Shown piece by piece: positions 24,286 through 31,819 of a DNA stretch of 40,360 bases. The stretch covers positions 1-40,360 of the forward strand of contig DASYQV010000011.1 in assembly GCA_036005125.1 (NCBI GenBank), given 5' to 3'. The position numbers and the translations under genes were made by a program. The stretch's first letter is position 1, and every line of letters starts with the position of its first letter. This DNA is from DASYQV01 sp036005125. Its GTDB lineage: Bacteria; Acidobacteriota; Vicinamibacteria; Vicinamibacterales; UBA2999. Below the pieces are notes generated by a model. The model did not search any database, was not told where the DNA came from, and saw only the letters and a list, made by a program, of their open reading frames with translations.

Positions 24286-25860
24286 TCATGGCGTCGTAAG
24301 CCGCGCCCGTTCCGCCCGAGCTTTGGCCACCATCTCCTTCACGTCTCTCATCAACGTCGGAACGTGGTATGGGATGCCATCCTTGATCGTCCACTCGATC
24401 CCGCCGCCGTGCACGTTCGCAACCTGATCGTTCGGGCCGACCGGGGTGTAGTTCGGGACCACGCGGCCGTTGACTGTCATCACATCGGCACCGTACGGAT
24501 TGAGCAGTCGCAGGTTTTCCAGCGGGTTGCCGTTGACTACGAGCAGGTCTGCTATCCAGCCCTGGCGCACCTTACCGAGCCGATCACCGAGACCCACCAT
24601 CTGCGCGCCATTCCACGTGGCATGCTCGAGCACTTCGAGCGGATGGAACCCCGCCTCTTCGTGAAGCTCGAGCTCGCGGCTGATCCCGAAGCCGTAAAGG
24701 GACCAGATGTAGCCGGCATCATCGCCGGTCGTGATGAGGCCGCCCGCTCGTCCGAAGTGGAGCAGTGCGTCCATCCAGATGCGATACATCTGCTTCCACT
24801 TCACCTCCTGCGTCACGGTCCAGCCGAAGAAGTACGAGCCATGGTTGTTCAGGCTCGCCTTGAAATACTCCTCCATCGAGGGATGTAGATAGTCCTTGAA
24901 CCACGGCACGCTCTGGCTTCGGAGAATGTCCCGGCTGGCTTCGTAGATCGACATCGTCGGGCTCCAGCCGACCTTCTTCTGCGCCATGTACTCGACGAGC
25001 TTCATCAGCTTCTCGCGGTTGGCCTGGCCGAACAGCTCGCCCGCACGCCCGAAGCGGTGAATCTCGTTGTCGGTGTTCGTGTCCGGTGGGAAGGCCTGAA
25101 CGCCGTCGAGCGCAGCATCGGCGATGCCGTAGAAATGCTCGATCGAGCAGACACCGAGGTCGATGTAATCCTTCGCGGTTGTCTCCTCGAGACCGATATG
25201 CGTGGTTGTGCAGAGACGCTGCTTCTTCGCCTCGTCGAGCACGGCTTCGAGTTGATCGCGATCGAGGCCGCCGATCTTCAGCCCGTCGAAGCCGTCTGCC
25301 TTCGCCTGGCGCACGCCGGCACGGATTTCGTCAGCCGTGCGGTTGCGTCCGAGGTTCGGACGATTCCAGAGCAGGATCCGCGGCGCGACGATCCGGTGCG
25401 CGTTGCTCTCCGCACGCCACAGCTTTGTCTTCTCCGTGTCGCCGCCGACCTCGCGCGCCGTCGTGATGCCGGCCGCCAGATAGAGATTCCGCTCGTACTG
25501 GATCGGCTGGGGGATGCGCGGCATCCGCTCCTCGTGCCAGTGCATGTGGGTGTTCACGATGCCCGGCATCACATACTTGCCGGTGGCGTCGATCACCGCG
25601 TCCGCCGTCGGCACGAACGAACCGGAGGGCCGGATGTCCGCAATCAGGCCGTCCTGCAGCGTGAGATCCATGGGCCCATACGCCGGCTTGCCGTTGCCGT
25701 AGATCACCATCGCGTTGTGGATGAGCAGGCGTTGGTACGGCCGTCCGTGCTCGGGGCCGCGGCTCGACTGTGCGACGGGCCGGCTCTGCCCGGCGACAAC
25801 AAGACCCGAAAGGACCAGCGCCAGCAGACCGGTTGGACGAAGGAGGGGGAAACTGCGCAT
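24286..25860 (-). CDS. exported amidohydrolase
   Basis: A 524-residue metal-dependent hydrolase with a signal peptide (LLALVLSGLVVAG, cleavage near GQS). The first metal motif is HMHWH at residues 105-109 (H105 and H107). Later features of the TIM-barrel family are TTTHIGLEE, SIEHFYG and TTGDDAGYIWS, whose Asp is probably the catalytic aspartate. The C-terminal ATWNGAQMVGLGDRLGKVRQGWIADLLVV is the usual beta-sandwich return of imidazolonepropionase/prolidase-like amidohydrolases. Substrate unknown, perhaps a cyclic amide or dipeptide in the periplasm. The ATG at 25860 is preceded by GAGGAG; the frame extends to 26016 only through repeat copy E. Confidence 0.88.
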   Translation of the reverse strand: MRSFPLLRPTGLLALVLSGLVVAGQSRPVAQSSRGPEHGRPYQRLLIHNAMVIYGNGKPAYGPMDLTLQDGLIADIRPSGSFVPTADAVIDATGKYVMPGIVNTHMHWHEERMPRIPQPIQYERNLYLAAGITTAREVGGDTEKTKLWRAESNAHRIVAPRILLWNRPNLGRNRTADEIRAGVRQAKADGFDGLKIGGLDRDQLEAVLDEAKKQRLCTTTHIGLEETTAKDYIDLGVCSIEHFYGIADAALDGVQAFPPDTNTDNEIHRFGRAGELFGQANREKLMKLVEYMAQKKVGWSPTMSIYEASRDILRSQSVPWFKDYLHPSMEEYFKASLNNHGSYFFGWTVTQEVKWKQMYRIWMDALLHFGRAGGLITTGDDAGYIWSLYGFGISRELELHEEAGFHPLEVLEHATWNGAQMVGLGDRLGKVRQGWIADLLVVNGNPLENLRLLNPYGADVMTVNGRVVPNYTPVGPNDQVANVHGGGIEWTIKDGIPYHVPTLMRDVKEMVAKARAERARLTTP

Positions 25861-25908
25861 TAGAGCTCCTCGAGCGAAGCAAATGGCAAATCTGCGGGTC
25901 CAAATCAT

Positions 25909-26043
25909 AACCGGCCAAGCGCTCCGCCTCGATATCCCGGACGCTTGACTGGTGAAACAGTAACCTCTTGGCGCGCTTCGCGCCCCTCTCGTTATGCGAT
26001 CCGACGACGAGTACAAAATTCACAGTCGGGGCCGCATAACGCA
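25909..26043 (+). repeat. composite palindromic element, copy E
   Basis: Hairpin 1: ACCGGCCAAGCG (25910-25921) with CGCTTGACTGGT (25942-25953), one G-U pair and one mismatch, loop CTCGATATCCCGG. Middle GGCGCG (25970-25975) with CGCGCC (25979-25984). Hairpin 3: CGTTATGCG (25990-25998) with CGCATAACG (26033-26041), enclosing GAGTACAAAATTCAC. It lies between two divergent genes. Confidence 0.88.
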
Positions 26044-26095
26044 CAGTAGCCTTTTGATGAGGCGGTTCCGGCGTCACTCATTGCACAATGGCTTC

Positions 26096-26959
26096 ATGGA
26101 GTCGCAACCGTTAGCCTACCTCAACCGGGAGTTTCTCGAGAGCGAAGAAGCCCGACCCCTCCGCATTCTGGCCGAGTACCTGGAGCCGCTGCGCCGGTTC
26201 AGGGCGCAGAACATCCAGGACACCGTCGTCTTTTTCGGATCGGCGCGCGTCCACAGCCGCGAGTACGCGGAAAAGGCCCTCGAAGGGCTGCTGCGCCGTT
26301 TCGCGGATCGGAAGGATGCCGGCGAGGACGATAACCTGACGCGCGGCCGGAAAGCCGTGGAATGGTCGCGGTACTACGAGGACTCGCGGCAGTTGGCGCG
26401 GCAGCTCACCGAGTGGGCGCTCTCGCTGGATTCTCCTCATCACCGCTTCGTTGTCTGTTCCGGTGGCGGTCCGGGCATCATGGAAGCCGCCAACCGCGGC
26501 GCGCGCGAGGCAGGCGGCAAGACGATTGGTCTCAACATCAGGCTGCCCTTCGAGCAGGGGCCGAACCCCTATATCACGCCCGGGCTCCATTTCGAGTTCC
26601 ACTACTTCTTCATGCGGAAGTTCTGGTTCGCGTACCTCGCAAAGTCGCTCGTCATCTTCCCGGGCGGCTTTGGAACGCTGGACGAGATGTTCGAGATCCT
26701 GACATTGATGCAGACGAGGAAGCTCGCCAAGCAAATCCAGATCATCCTGTACGGCACCGACTACTGGGATCAGATACTCAACCTCGAGCCGATGGTGGAA
26801 TGGGGCGCGATCGCACCCGACGACCGGCAACTGCTGCAGCGCGCGAACACCCCGAATGAAGCGTTCGAGCTGCTCAAGGCGCATCTGACCGAGCACCACA
26901 TCGCACCCGCGACCGCGCAGGAAATGGAAGCGCCGGGAATAGCGAAAACCCGTTCATAG
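26096..26959 (+). CDS. LOG family (TIGR00730-type) protein
   Basis: A 287-residue Rossmann-fold protein of the lysine-decarboxylase-like LOG family. The two signatures are present: GGGPGIMEA at 123-131 and PGGFGTLDE at 189-197. In plants and several bacteria LOG proteins release free cytokinin-type bases from nucleotide monophosphates; more generally they are phosphoribohydrolases. This one is longer than minimal LOG proteins, with about 100 extra N-terminal residues, like the larger bacterial subgroup. Cytosolic. The ATG at 26096 was chosen because upstream codons run into repeat copy E. It ends 42 nt before a perfect hairpin. Confidence 0.87.
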   Translation: MESQPLAYLNREFLESEEARPLRILAEYLEPLRRFRAQNIQDTVVFFGSARVHSREYAEKALEGLLRRFADRKDAGEDDNLTRGRKAVEWSRYYEDSRQLARQLTEWALSLDSPHHRFVVCSGGGPGIMEAANRGAREAGGKTIGLNIRLPFEQGPNPYITPGLHFEFHYFFMRKFWFAYLAKSLVIFPGGFGTLDEMFEILTLMQTRKLAKQIQIILYGTDYWDQILNLEPMVEWGAIAPDDRQLLQRANTPNEAFELLKAHLTEHHIAPATAQEMEAPGIAKTRS

Positions 26960-27001
26960 GCGTCGATCGAGGCGGTCAGCCCAGCGGCCTCGAGACGCAG
27001 C

Positions 27002-27026
27002 GGAGGGCAGCACTGTGCTGCCCTCC
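27002..27026. terminator. perfect hairpin between convergent genes
   Basis: GGAGGGCAGCAC (27002-27013), one central T, and GTGCTGCCCTCC (27015-27026) form a perfect 12-bp palindrome between the stops of two convergent genes. Position suggests a bidirectional transcript end. There is no U-tract on either side, so it may instead be one of the window's palindromic repeats. Confidence 0.55.
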
Positions 27027-27064
27027 CTGTCATCGCGCACATTGGCGGCGCGTATCCGCCAGCA

Positions 27065-28225
27065 TCAATACATCAGATACGGGGTTCGCAGGTTCTCGAA
27101 CGCCTTCTCGTGCTCGCGCCAGCTCTCGGCAATCTCCGTCACAGGAACCTCGCCCTCAATCTGCCGCCGCAGCTCGTCGGATCCCGACATGATGTCGAAG
27201 GGCACCTTGTGGTGCTCGTATTCGTAGGGCGGCTGGCGCCAGGCGAACTTCGCGGGATCAAAGCGACGGAACATGTCAATGAGCGCGACGCCCGTGAGTA
27301 CTGGCCGGAAAGCGTCTCGATCGAGCACGTGGATCTGGCATCCGCCGCACGGCTGCCTGGCGTGCTTGTGAAACGTGGGCTCGAACACGGCCGGGCGGAG
27401 ATAGACTCCGGGCAGCGTCAGCGCGTTCATCGCCGACGCGAACCGCTCGGCGTCGATCCACGGCGCGCCCAGCAGCTCGAACGGCCGCGTGGTCCCGCGT
27501 CCCTCCGAGAGCATCGTGCCCTCGAAGAGCACTGTTCCGGGATAGACGATGGCGCTGTCGAGCGTCGGCATGTTCGGCGAGGGCATGACCCACGGCAGGT
27601 CCGTGCCGTCCCAGTACGATCCACGCCGCCATCCTTCCATCTTCACGACCTCGACCTGGGCGCCGATTCCGAATTCCTCGTTGAAGAGGCGCGCGATCTC
27701 GCCGATGGTCATGCCGTGCCGCATCGGAATCGGGAACTGGCCGACGAACGACTCGAAGCCCTCGACGAGCAGCGCTCCTTCGACATCGTGTCCGCCGATC
27801 GGATTCGGGCGATCGCAGACGATGACCGGCAGACCGTGACGCCGCGCCGCCCGCAGACAGTTGGCCATCGTGTAGATGTAGGTGTAGATGCGCACGCCGA
27901 CGTCCTGCAGGTCAATGACGAGCGCCTCGAGCCCTTTCAGCATGGCCGCCGTTGGCTCGCGGGTTTCGCTGTACAGCGAGTACACCGGCACTCTGCGCGA
28001 GGCATCCTCGCCGTGCGGCGTCTCGATCATGTTGTCCTGGACGTCGGAGCGGAACCCGTGCTGCGGACCGAAGATGGCGCCCAGCCTGGTGCTGTCGGCC
28101 GACGCGAGGCGGTCCACGATGTGCCGGAAGCGACCGTCGATCGACGCGTGATTGCAGACGATGCCGACGCGCGCCCCGCGTAGCCGGCCCGAGTCGAGCA
28201 GAACCTCGGATCCTAGTCGGACCAT
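27065..28225 (-). CDS. namZ: DUF1343 protein, NamZ-like exo-muramidase
   Basis: A 386-residue protein of the DUF1343 family, whose characterised member NamZ removes N-acetylmuramic acid from the non-reducing end of peptidoglycan fragments. Recognisable segments are GIVCNHASID, GPQHGFRSDVQDNM, PVYSLYSETREPT, VIDLQDVGVRIYTYIYTM, CDRPNPIGG, PMRHGMTIGE and PSPNMPTLDSAIVYPG. No convincing signal peptide follows the ATG at 28225, so cell-wall recycling in the cytosol is possible; the 20 in-frame codons upstream do not add one. A possible minus-strand -10 TATATT (28255-28260) has a TTGCAT 19 nt upstream, wider than ideal. Confidence 0.88.
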   Translation of the reverse strand: MVRLGSEVLLDSGRLRGARVGIVCNHASIDGRFRHIVDRLASADSTRLGAIFGPQHGFRSDVQDNMIETPHGEDASRRVPVYSLYSETREPTAAMLKGLEALVIDLQDVGVRIYTYIYTMANCLRAARRHGLPVIVCDRPNPIGGHDVEGALLVEGFESFVGQFPIPMRHGMTIGEIARLFNEEFGIGAQVEVVKMEGWRRGSYWDGTDLPWVMPSPNMPTLDSAIVYPGTVLFEGTMLSEGRGTTRPFELLGAPWIDAERFASAMNALTLPGVYLRPAVFEPTFHKHARQPCGGCQIHVLDRDAFRPVLTGVALIDMFRRFDPAKFAWRQPPYEYEHHKVPFDIMSGSDELRRQIEGEVPVTEIAESWREHEKAFENLRTPYLMY

Positions 28226-28352
28226 CCCCCCATTATGCGGGCGGCCAGAAAGCGAATATACGGCGAATATCCGCTCCGTATGCAAAAAATTTTGCTTCTA
28301 ACCTCAACTAACCGCTAAAGACGAGCTGGAACTGGACGATACTTCTGGCGTC

Positions 28353-28754
28353 ATGAGGCTGTCCAGCTGGCTGGTATCGGTGTCTCTCTCCCTCCTGCTG
28401 ACCCTGGTGTGCCAGTCAACCGCAGCCGCGCAGGCCCCGCAGGACCCCCGTCTGCGCATTCCAACAGCCGCGGTCATCATGGCGGCGACGGCCGACTGGG
28501 CCACGACTTACCACGCGCTGAAGTACTACAAGGTGAGGGAATCGAATCCGCTGATCCGGCACCTCGACGACGAACCCGCCAAGCTGGTCAGTCTTGGCTC
28601 GGCCATCGATGCGGGCTCGATCTTCGGCTGGAACTATACGGTCGGGCGGAAGAACCCCAGGCTCGCCGCGGCAGGGCTGTGGACGATGACAGCCTTCCGC
28701 ACCTATCTGGCGATTCACAACCTGCGAAACGAGCGGCGCGCAACGCCCCGCTGA
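28353..28754 (+). CDS. small exported/membrane protein (DUF5658-like)
   Basis: A 133-residue protein with a signal peptide or N-terminal anchor (LVSVSLSLLLTLVCQSTAAAQA). The body has ADWATTYHALKYYKVRESNPLIR, which recalls the D-x-x-T-T...E-x-NP pattern of DUF5658-type membrane proteins. Two moderately hydrophobic segments follow (KLVSLGSAIDAGSIFGW; LAAAGLWTMTAFRTYLAI). Function unknown. It is divergent from the muramidase gene; the 127-nt gap contains two copies of GCGAATAT and an A/T-rich stretch that could hold both promoters. Its stop codon lies in a duplicated 21-nt segment. Confidence 0.75.
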   Translation: MRLSSWLVSVSLSLLLTLVCQSTAAAQAPQDPRLRIPTAAVIMAATADWATTYHALKYYKVRESNPLIRHLDDEPAKLVSLGSAIDAGSIFGWNYTVGRKNPRLAAAGLWTMTAFRTYLAIHNLRNERRATPR

Positions 28755-28795
28755 TCTCTAATCCGGGAGGTCCTTGATCTCTAATCCGGGAGGTC
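28752..28795. repeat. tandem 21-nt duplication at convergent gene ends
   Basis: Two identical 21-nt copies at 28752-28772 and 28775-28795, separated by 2 nt. The first copy contains the stop of the plus-strand gene (28752-28754), the second the stop of the minus-strand gene (28781-28783). It looks like a recent local duplication. Confidence 0.92.
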
Positions 28796-29011
28796 TTGCC
28801 ACCCGCGGCGCTTGAGGGAAGCGCGCAGCGCCTGCATGCGCGCGAGCATGCGCGGCCGCAGCTCGAATGGCTCGCTCATGATGACGTTCGAGCGGGATTC
28901 GAGCCGCATCTCGAGGCCCGGCCCGTGGTTGTAGACGGCGCAGGAAATCCGGTCCTCGTTCCAGGCCAGGCGCCAGAGCGTTGCGACGGGATCGCGTCGG
29001 TTCCGCACCAT
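28781..29011 (-). CDS. small hypothetical protein, 76 aa
   Basis: A 76-residue basic protein with VATLWRLAWNEDRISCAVYNHGPGLE, then MRLESRSNVIMSEPFELRP and a C-terminal helix MLARMQALRASLKRRGWQ. No signal peptide or metal motif. The strand-strand-helix impression and good codon use suggest a real small cytosolic protein. The family is not recognised. Its last codons lie in the duplicated 21-nt segment, and a palindromic repeat starts 60 nt upstream of its ATG. Confidence 0.62.
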   Translation of the reverse strand: MVRNRRDPVATLWRLAWNEDRISCAVYNHGPGLEMRLESRSNVIMSEPFELRPRMLARMQALRASLKRRGWQDLPD

Positions 29012-29070
29012 TCAATATTGGAGCGCAACGTCGCGGGCTTCGCAAGAACGAAGTGACGCGGCGTACGTTG

Positions 29071-29090
29071 GCCGCGTCTTTAGACGCGGC
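29071..29090. repeat. CTTTAG-centred palindrome
   Basis: GCCGCGTCTTTAGACGCGGC, a perfect 9-bp inverted repeat with a TT centre, preceded by CGTACGTTG. It matches the palindrome at 34468-34487 except for a paired change (G:C here, A:T there). A half-copy, AAAAGATGCGGCCTACG, lies at about 29237. Confidence 0.85.
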
Positions 29091-29115
29091 GTTGGGCGGC
29101 ATCTAACACGATGAT

Positions 29116-29236
29116 GAAAAAGTGGAAAGTGGAGAAAGTGGAAAGTGGAGAAGTAAGTTGAAAAGTCGCCGGTGCTCGGCCGCACCGCCCCGGGGCCACA
29201 TTTTTACGTGTTCCACTTTTCACTTTCCACTTCTCT
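29116..29236. repeat. inverted array of the AAAGTGG word
   Basis: The left arm (about 29116-29164) repeats AAAGTGGAAAGTGGAG. The right arm (about 29210-29236) is the reverse-complement type TTCCACTTTTCACTTTCCAC. The spacer holds a small GGTGC...GCACC hairpin. It sits between two minus-strand genes, upstream of the 76-residue gene and downstream of the PQQ-like gene. Confidence 0.88.
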
Positions 29237-29296
29237 AAAAGATGCGGCCTACGTCTCTCCTACGTCTCTCTAAATGATGCGACCTGCGTCACTCAC

Positions 29297-30646
29297 TTAA
29301 TTCGATGCCTTGCCGTAGTCCTTCGCGTCCAGCGAGTAGGCGATGATCTCCTCGTCGTTCCGCGTGTACAGATGCTTGTTTGCGTACGCCGGATGCACCC
29401 AGCTCACGTTGACGAGCTCTCGCCGGTTGCCGGGCGGGGAGGTCGGTTTGAGCAGCGTGGTGCGGCTGATCTCCTTGTAACCCTCGGGTGTCAGTCTGGC
29501 GATGATCAGCTCCCCTCGATCGTTGCTGATGAAGTAGTGGTCCGCGTGCTTGACGATGAAGCCGGACACCCAGCGGCGCCGTTCTCTGGTTGCCGCCTGC
29601 GATTCCCAGATCCGCTCGCCCGTCCCGAGCTTCAACGCGCGAAGCTGTCCGTAGCTGCAGATGCCGTAGATATAGTCGCCGTCAATCACCGGCGTCGTCA
29701 GCACGGCGTGCAGCCCGTCGGTCTGAATCTCGCTGTCGCTCTTCCCCTTCCAGAGCATCTGCACGCCCGGTTTCCTGTCGTCGAGCGTCAACATCAACGG
29801 ACCGTCGTAGAACGTGGTCAGAAACAGGTGCGGCCCGCTCTTGACGGGAACCGCGACGGTCATCGCGCCGGCCACTTTGTACGGCTGTCGCCAATAGACC
29901 TTGCCCGTGACCGGATCGTGCGACGTCACCTCGGTCGTGTACCACATGATGAGCTGTCGCACGCCGCCGGCGGTGAAGATGATCGGCTGACCCGTGCCGA
30001 GGCCGTAATCAGCGTCGCTCGGCAGCGCCCGCCAGATCTCCTTGCCCGTCATCTTGTCGAACGCCACGATGCGCGCATCCGGTTGCCCGCCGACCAGGCA
30101 GATCAGCCGCTCGCCGTCCACCAGCGGCGCGCTGGCGAACCCCCAGTCGAAGCCCCACTGAGTGCGGTCGACGTTGTAGTCCTTGACGTAATCCTTCTGC
30201 CAGAGGACCTTGCCGGTCTTCACGTCCAGGGCGAACAGCATGCCGGCGCGTCCCGCGACGTAGACGCGATCGCCATCGACGGTGGGCGTCACGCCGGTGC
30301 CGACGTCCCACGAGATTCCGCGATAGTCGGCAGGCCATTCGTGCGTCCAGAGGATCCGGCCGGTCTTCTCGTCGAGGGCGATCGCGCGCTCGACGCCGCG
30401 CATTCCGTCGGTGCGATTGAAGTCGCTCACGAACACGCGGCCGTCGGCAACGGCAGGTCCGGCGTACCCCGCCTTGATGGGAGTGCGCCAGAGCACTTTG
30501 AGACCGCCTTCGGGAAATTTCTCGAGGATGCCGGTCTCGTTCCAAACGCCGAGGCGGCCCTTGCCCCGATACTCCGGCCAATCCTCGGCGCTCAGGCCGC
30601 AGACGCCGGCTGTCATGAACGCCACCCAAACAAGAGCCGTTCTCAT
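29297..30646 (-). CDS. exported PQQ-like beta-propeller protein
   Basis: A 449-residue protein with a signal peptide (LVWVAFMTAGVCGLSA, cleavage before EDWPEYRG). The rest is made of repeated propeller blades of the PQQ/BamB type, with WPEYRGKGR, VDGDRVYVAGRAGMLFALDVKTGKVLW, RLICLVGGQPDARIVAFDKMTGKEIW and similar units about 45 residues apart. The dehydrogenase catalytic residues and a cytochrome domain are not evident, so it may be a periplasmic scaffold or outer-membrane lipoprotein-like factor, not an alcohol dehydrogenase. AGGAGG stands 7 nt before the ATG. It is 40 nt downstream of the MBL-fold gene and probably in one operon with it. Confidence 0.86.
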   Translation of the reverse strand: MRTALVWVAFMTAGVCGLSAEDWPEYRGKGRLGVWNETGILEKFPEGGLKVLWRTPIKAGYAGPAVADGRVFVSDFNRTDGMRGVERAIALDEKTGRILWTHEWPADYRGISWDVGTGVTPTVDGDRVYVAGRAGMLFALDVKTGKVLWQKDYVKDYNVDRTQWGFDWGFASAPLVDGERLICLVGGQPDARIVAFDKMTGKEIWRALPSDADYGLGTGQPIIFTAGGVRQLIMWYTTEVTSHDPVTGKVYWRQPYKVAGAMTVAVPVKSGPHLFLTTFYDGPLMLTLDDRKPGVQMLWKGKSDSEIQTDGLHAVLTTPVIDGDYIYGICSYGQLRALKLGTGERIWESQAATRERRRWVSGFIVKHADHYFISNDRGELIIARLTPEGYKEISRTTLLKPTSPPGNRRELVNVSWVHPAYANKHLYTRNDEEIIAYSLDAKDYGKASN

Positions 30647-30686
30647 GCCAGGCCTCCTTGCATACGTGGTGCTTCGCGCATCGCGG

Positions 30687-31634
30687 CTACTTCTTCACCT
30701 CCGCGTAGATCGCCTCGACATTGGCTCTGGCGCGGGTCATGTCGTATTCCTTGTACCGGTCAGGCAGGCCGAGGCTCGCCGCAGCCTGTTCCGCGGTCTT
30801 TCCGGCCTGCATCGCCGCCCGGACCGCGCTCAGGAAATCGCGATTGAAGTCGGCGTACTCCTGGAGGTCGTTCCATGTCATGTAGCGGCGCCGGGGGTCC
30901 GTTCGTTCCGTCGAGCGCCGGCCGGCTCCCGCATACGAATCGGGAATGCCGGTGTGGCCCGTGATCACACGACTGATGCCCTTGATCGAGGCCACGGCTT
31001 TGGCGAGCGTCTCCGGATAGGCGACGCCGCTCCCGCCATTGGCCGTGTCGATGACCGGCGCCGCTTTCGACGCAAAGAGATCGCCGACGTGCGCCACGCC
31101 CTTCTCGGGAAACACGACGACGATGTCGCCGTTGGTATGTCCGGCGCCGAAGTAATACAGCTCGATCCGATTGATGCCCTCGAGCAGCGAGAGCCGGTCG
31201 GTGAACGTCTTGTTCGGCAGAAATTTCGCGTTGGCGCCCTTGAAGGCGTCCATCTTCGCCATGTTCGCCTTCGTGTTCTCGTGGGCGATGATGTCGCGGA
31301 CGGTCGGGATCTCGGCGTTGCTTCCGGTGTGGTCCAGATGACAATGCGTGTTGATGATCATCGTGATCGGCTGGTCGCCGATCAGCATGATCGGCTCGAC
31401 GAGCGCCCGTCCCCATCCCGGCCGCTTGGTGTCGACGACGACGAAGTTCGCGCCGAACTCGTCCCACAAGCCCAATGAGTTCCCGCCACCACCGGTCAGA
31501 TGGTAAAGAGTGTCCCTGACATTCAGGGTGTCGATCACGACCTTCTTCGGCTCCTCCTGTCCCCGCGCGACAATCCCCGCGAAGGAGATCGACGCCACGG
31601 CAACAAGGGCAGCGACCCGGATCCGTCGGCTCAT
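30687..31634 (-). CDS. exported MBL-fold metallohydrolase
   Basis: A 315-residue metallo-beta-lactamase-fold protein with a signal peptide (VAALVAVASISFAGIVARG). The metal motif HCHLDH has H97, H99, D101 and H102. Further ligands follow: the His in GAGHTNGD, the Asp in HVGDLF and the His in ITGHTG. All of the binuclear site is present. The C-terminal helical tail (FNRDFLSAVRAAMQAGKTAEQ) is common in the periplasmic group that includes alkyl-sulfatase-like and quorum-quenching relatives. Substrate unknown. A duplicated 21-nt segment lies just upstream and may contain its promoter. Confidence 0.87.
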   Translation of the reverse strand: MSRRIRVAALVAVASISFAGIVARGQEEPKKVVIDTLNVRDTLYHLTGGGGNSLGLWDEFGANFVVVDTKRPGWGRALVEPIMLIGDQPITMIINTHCHLDHTGSNAEIPTVRDIIAHENTKANMAKMDAFKGANAKFLPNKTFTDRLSLLEGINRIELYYFGAGHTNGDIVVVFPEKGVAHVGDLFASKAAPVIDTANGGSGVAYPETLAKAVASIKGISRVITGHTGIPDSYAGAGRRSTERTDPRRRYMTWNDLQEYADFNRDFLSAVRAAMQAGKTAEQAAASLGLPDRYKEYDMTRARANVEAIYAEVKK

Positions 31635-31647
31635 ACCTGTCTCCGTC

Positions 31648-31694
31648 GCGGTCAGGATACTCTACAAAGAGAAGCGGTCAGGATACTCTACAAA
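31648..31694. repeat. 21-nt direct duplication upstream of the MBL gene
   Basis: Two identical 21-nt copies at 31648-31668 and 31674-31694 (period 26). Each contains, on the minus strand, TTTGTAGAGTATCCTGACCG. The downstream copy ends 14 nt before the MBL start codon, so the duplication doubles whatever regulatory sequence is present there. Confidence 0.9.
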
Positions 31695-31731
31695 AGAAAA
31701 CGGGAGCTTCGTCAGACGAGGCTCCCGTTTC
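31691..31731 (-). terminator. intrinsic terminator
   Basis: On the minus strand AAACGGGAGC pairs with GCTCCCGTTT (31721-31730 with 31698-31707), with an inner CTCGTC/GACGAAG stem, followed by TTTTCTTTTG. It lies downstream of the minus-strand Ig-like gene (31820-32737) and upstream of the MBL gene, separating the two transcripts. Confidence 0.8.
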
Positions 31732-31732
31732 T

Positions 31733-31813
31733 ATTCTTGATTCTTGATTCGTGATTCTTGATTGCGGAGCGGCTCATTGGGAAATCAAGAATCATGAATC
31801 AAGAATCATGAAT
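31733..31813. repeat. inverted array of the AATCAAG/ATGAATC word
   Basis: The left arm at 31733-31763 and right arm at 31783-31813 are 31 nt each and complementary at 29 positions. Units are ATTCTTGATT on the left and AATCAAGAATCATG on the right. The loop contains GCGGCTCATTGGG, almost identical to the loop of the array at 21290-21396. Confidence 0.92.
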
Positions 31814-31819
31814 CGCGAA

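Noticed and set aside
29297..30646. PQQ-dependent alcohol dehydrogenase
   Set aside because: Propeller blades are clear, but the dehydrogenase active-site residues and a fused cytochrome c domain are not seen, so only the fold is claimed.
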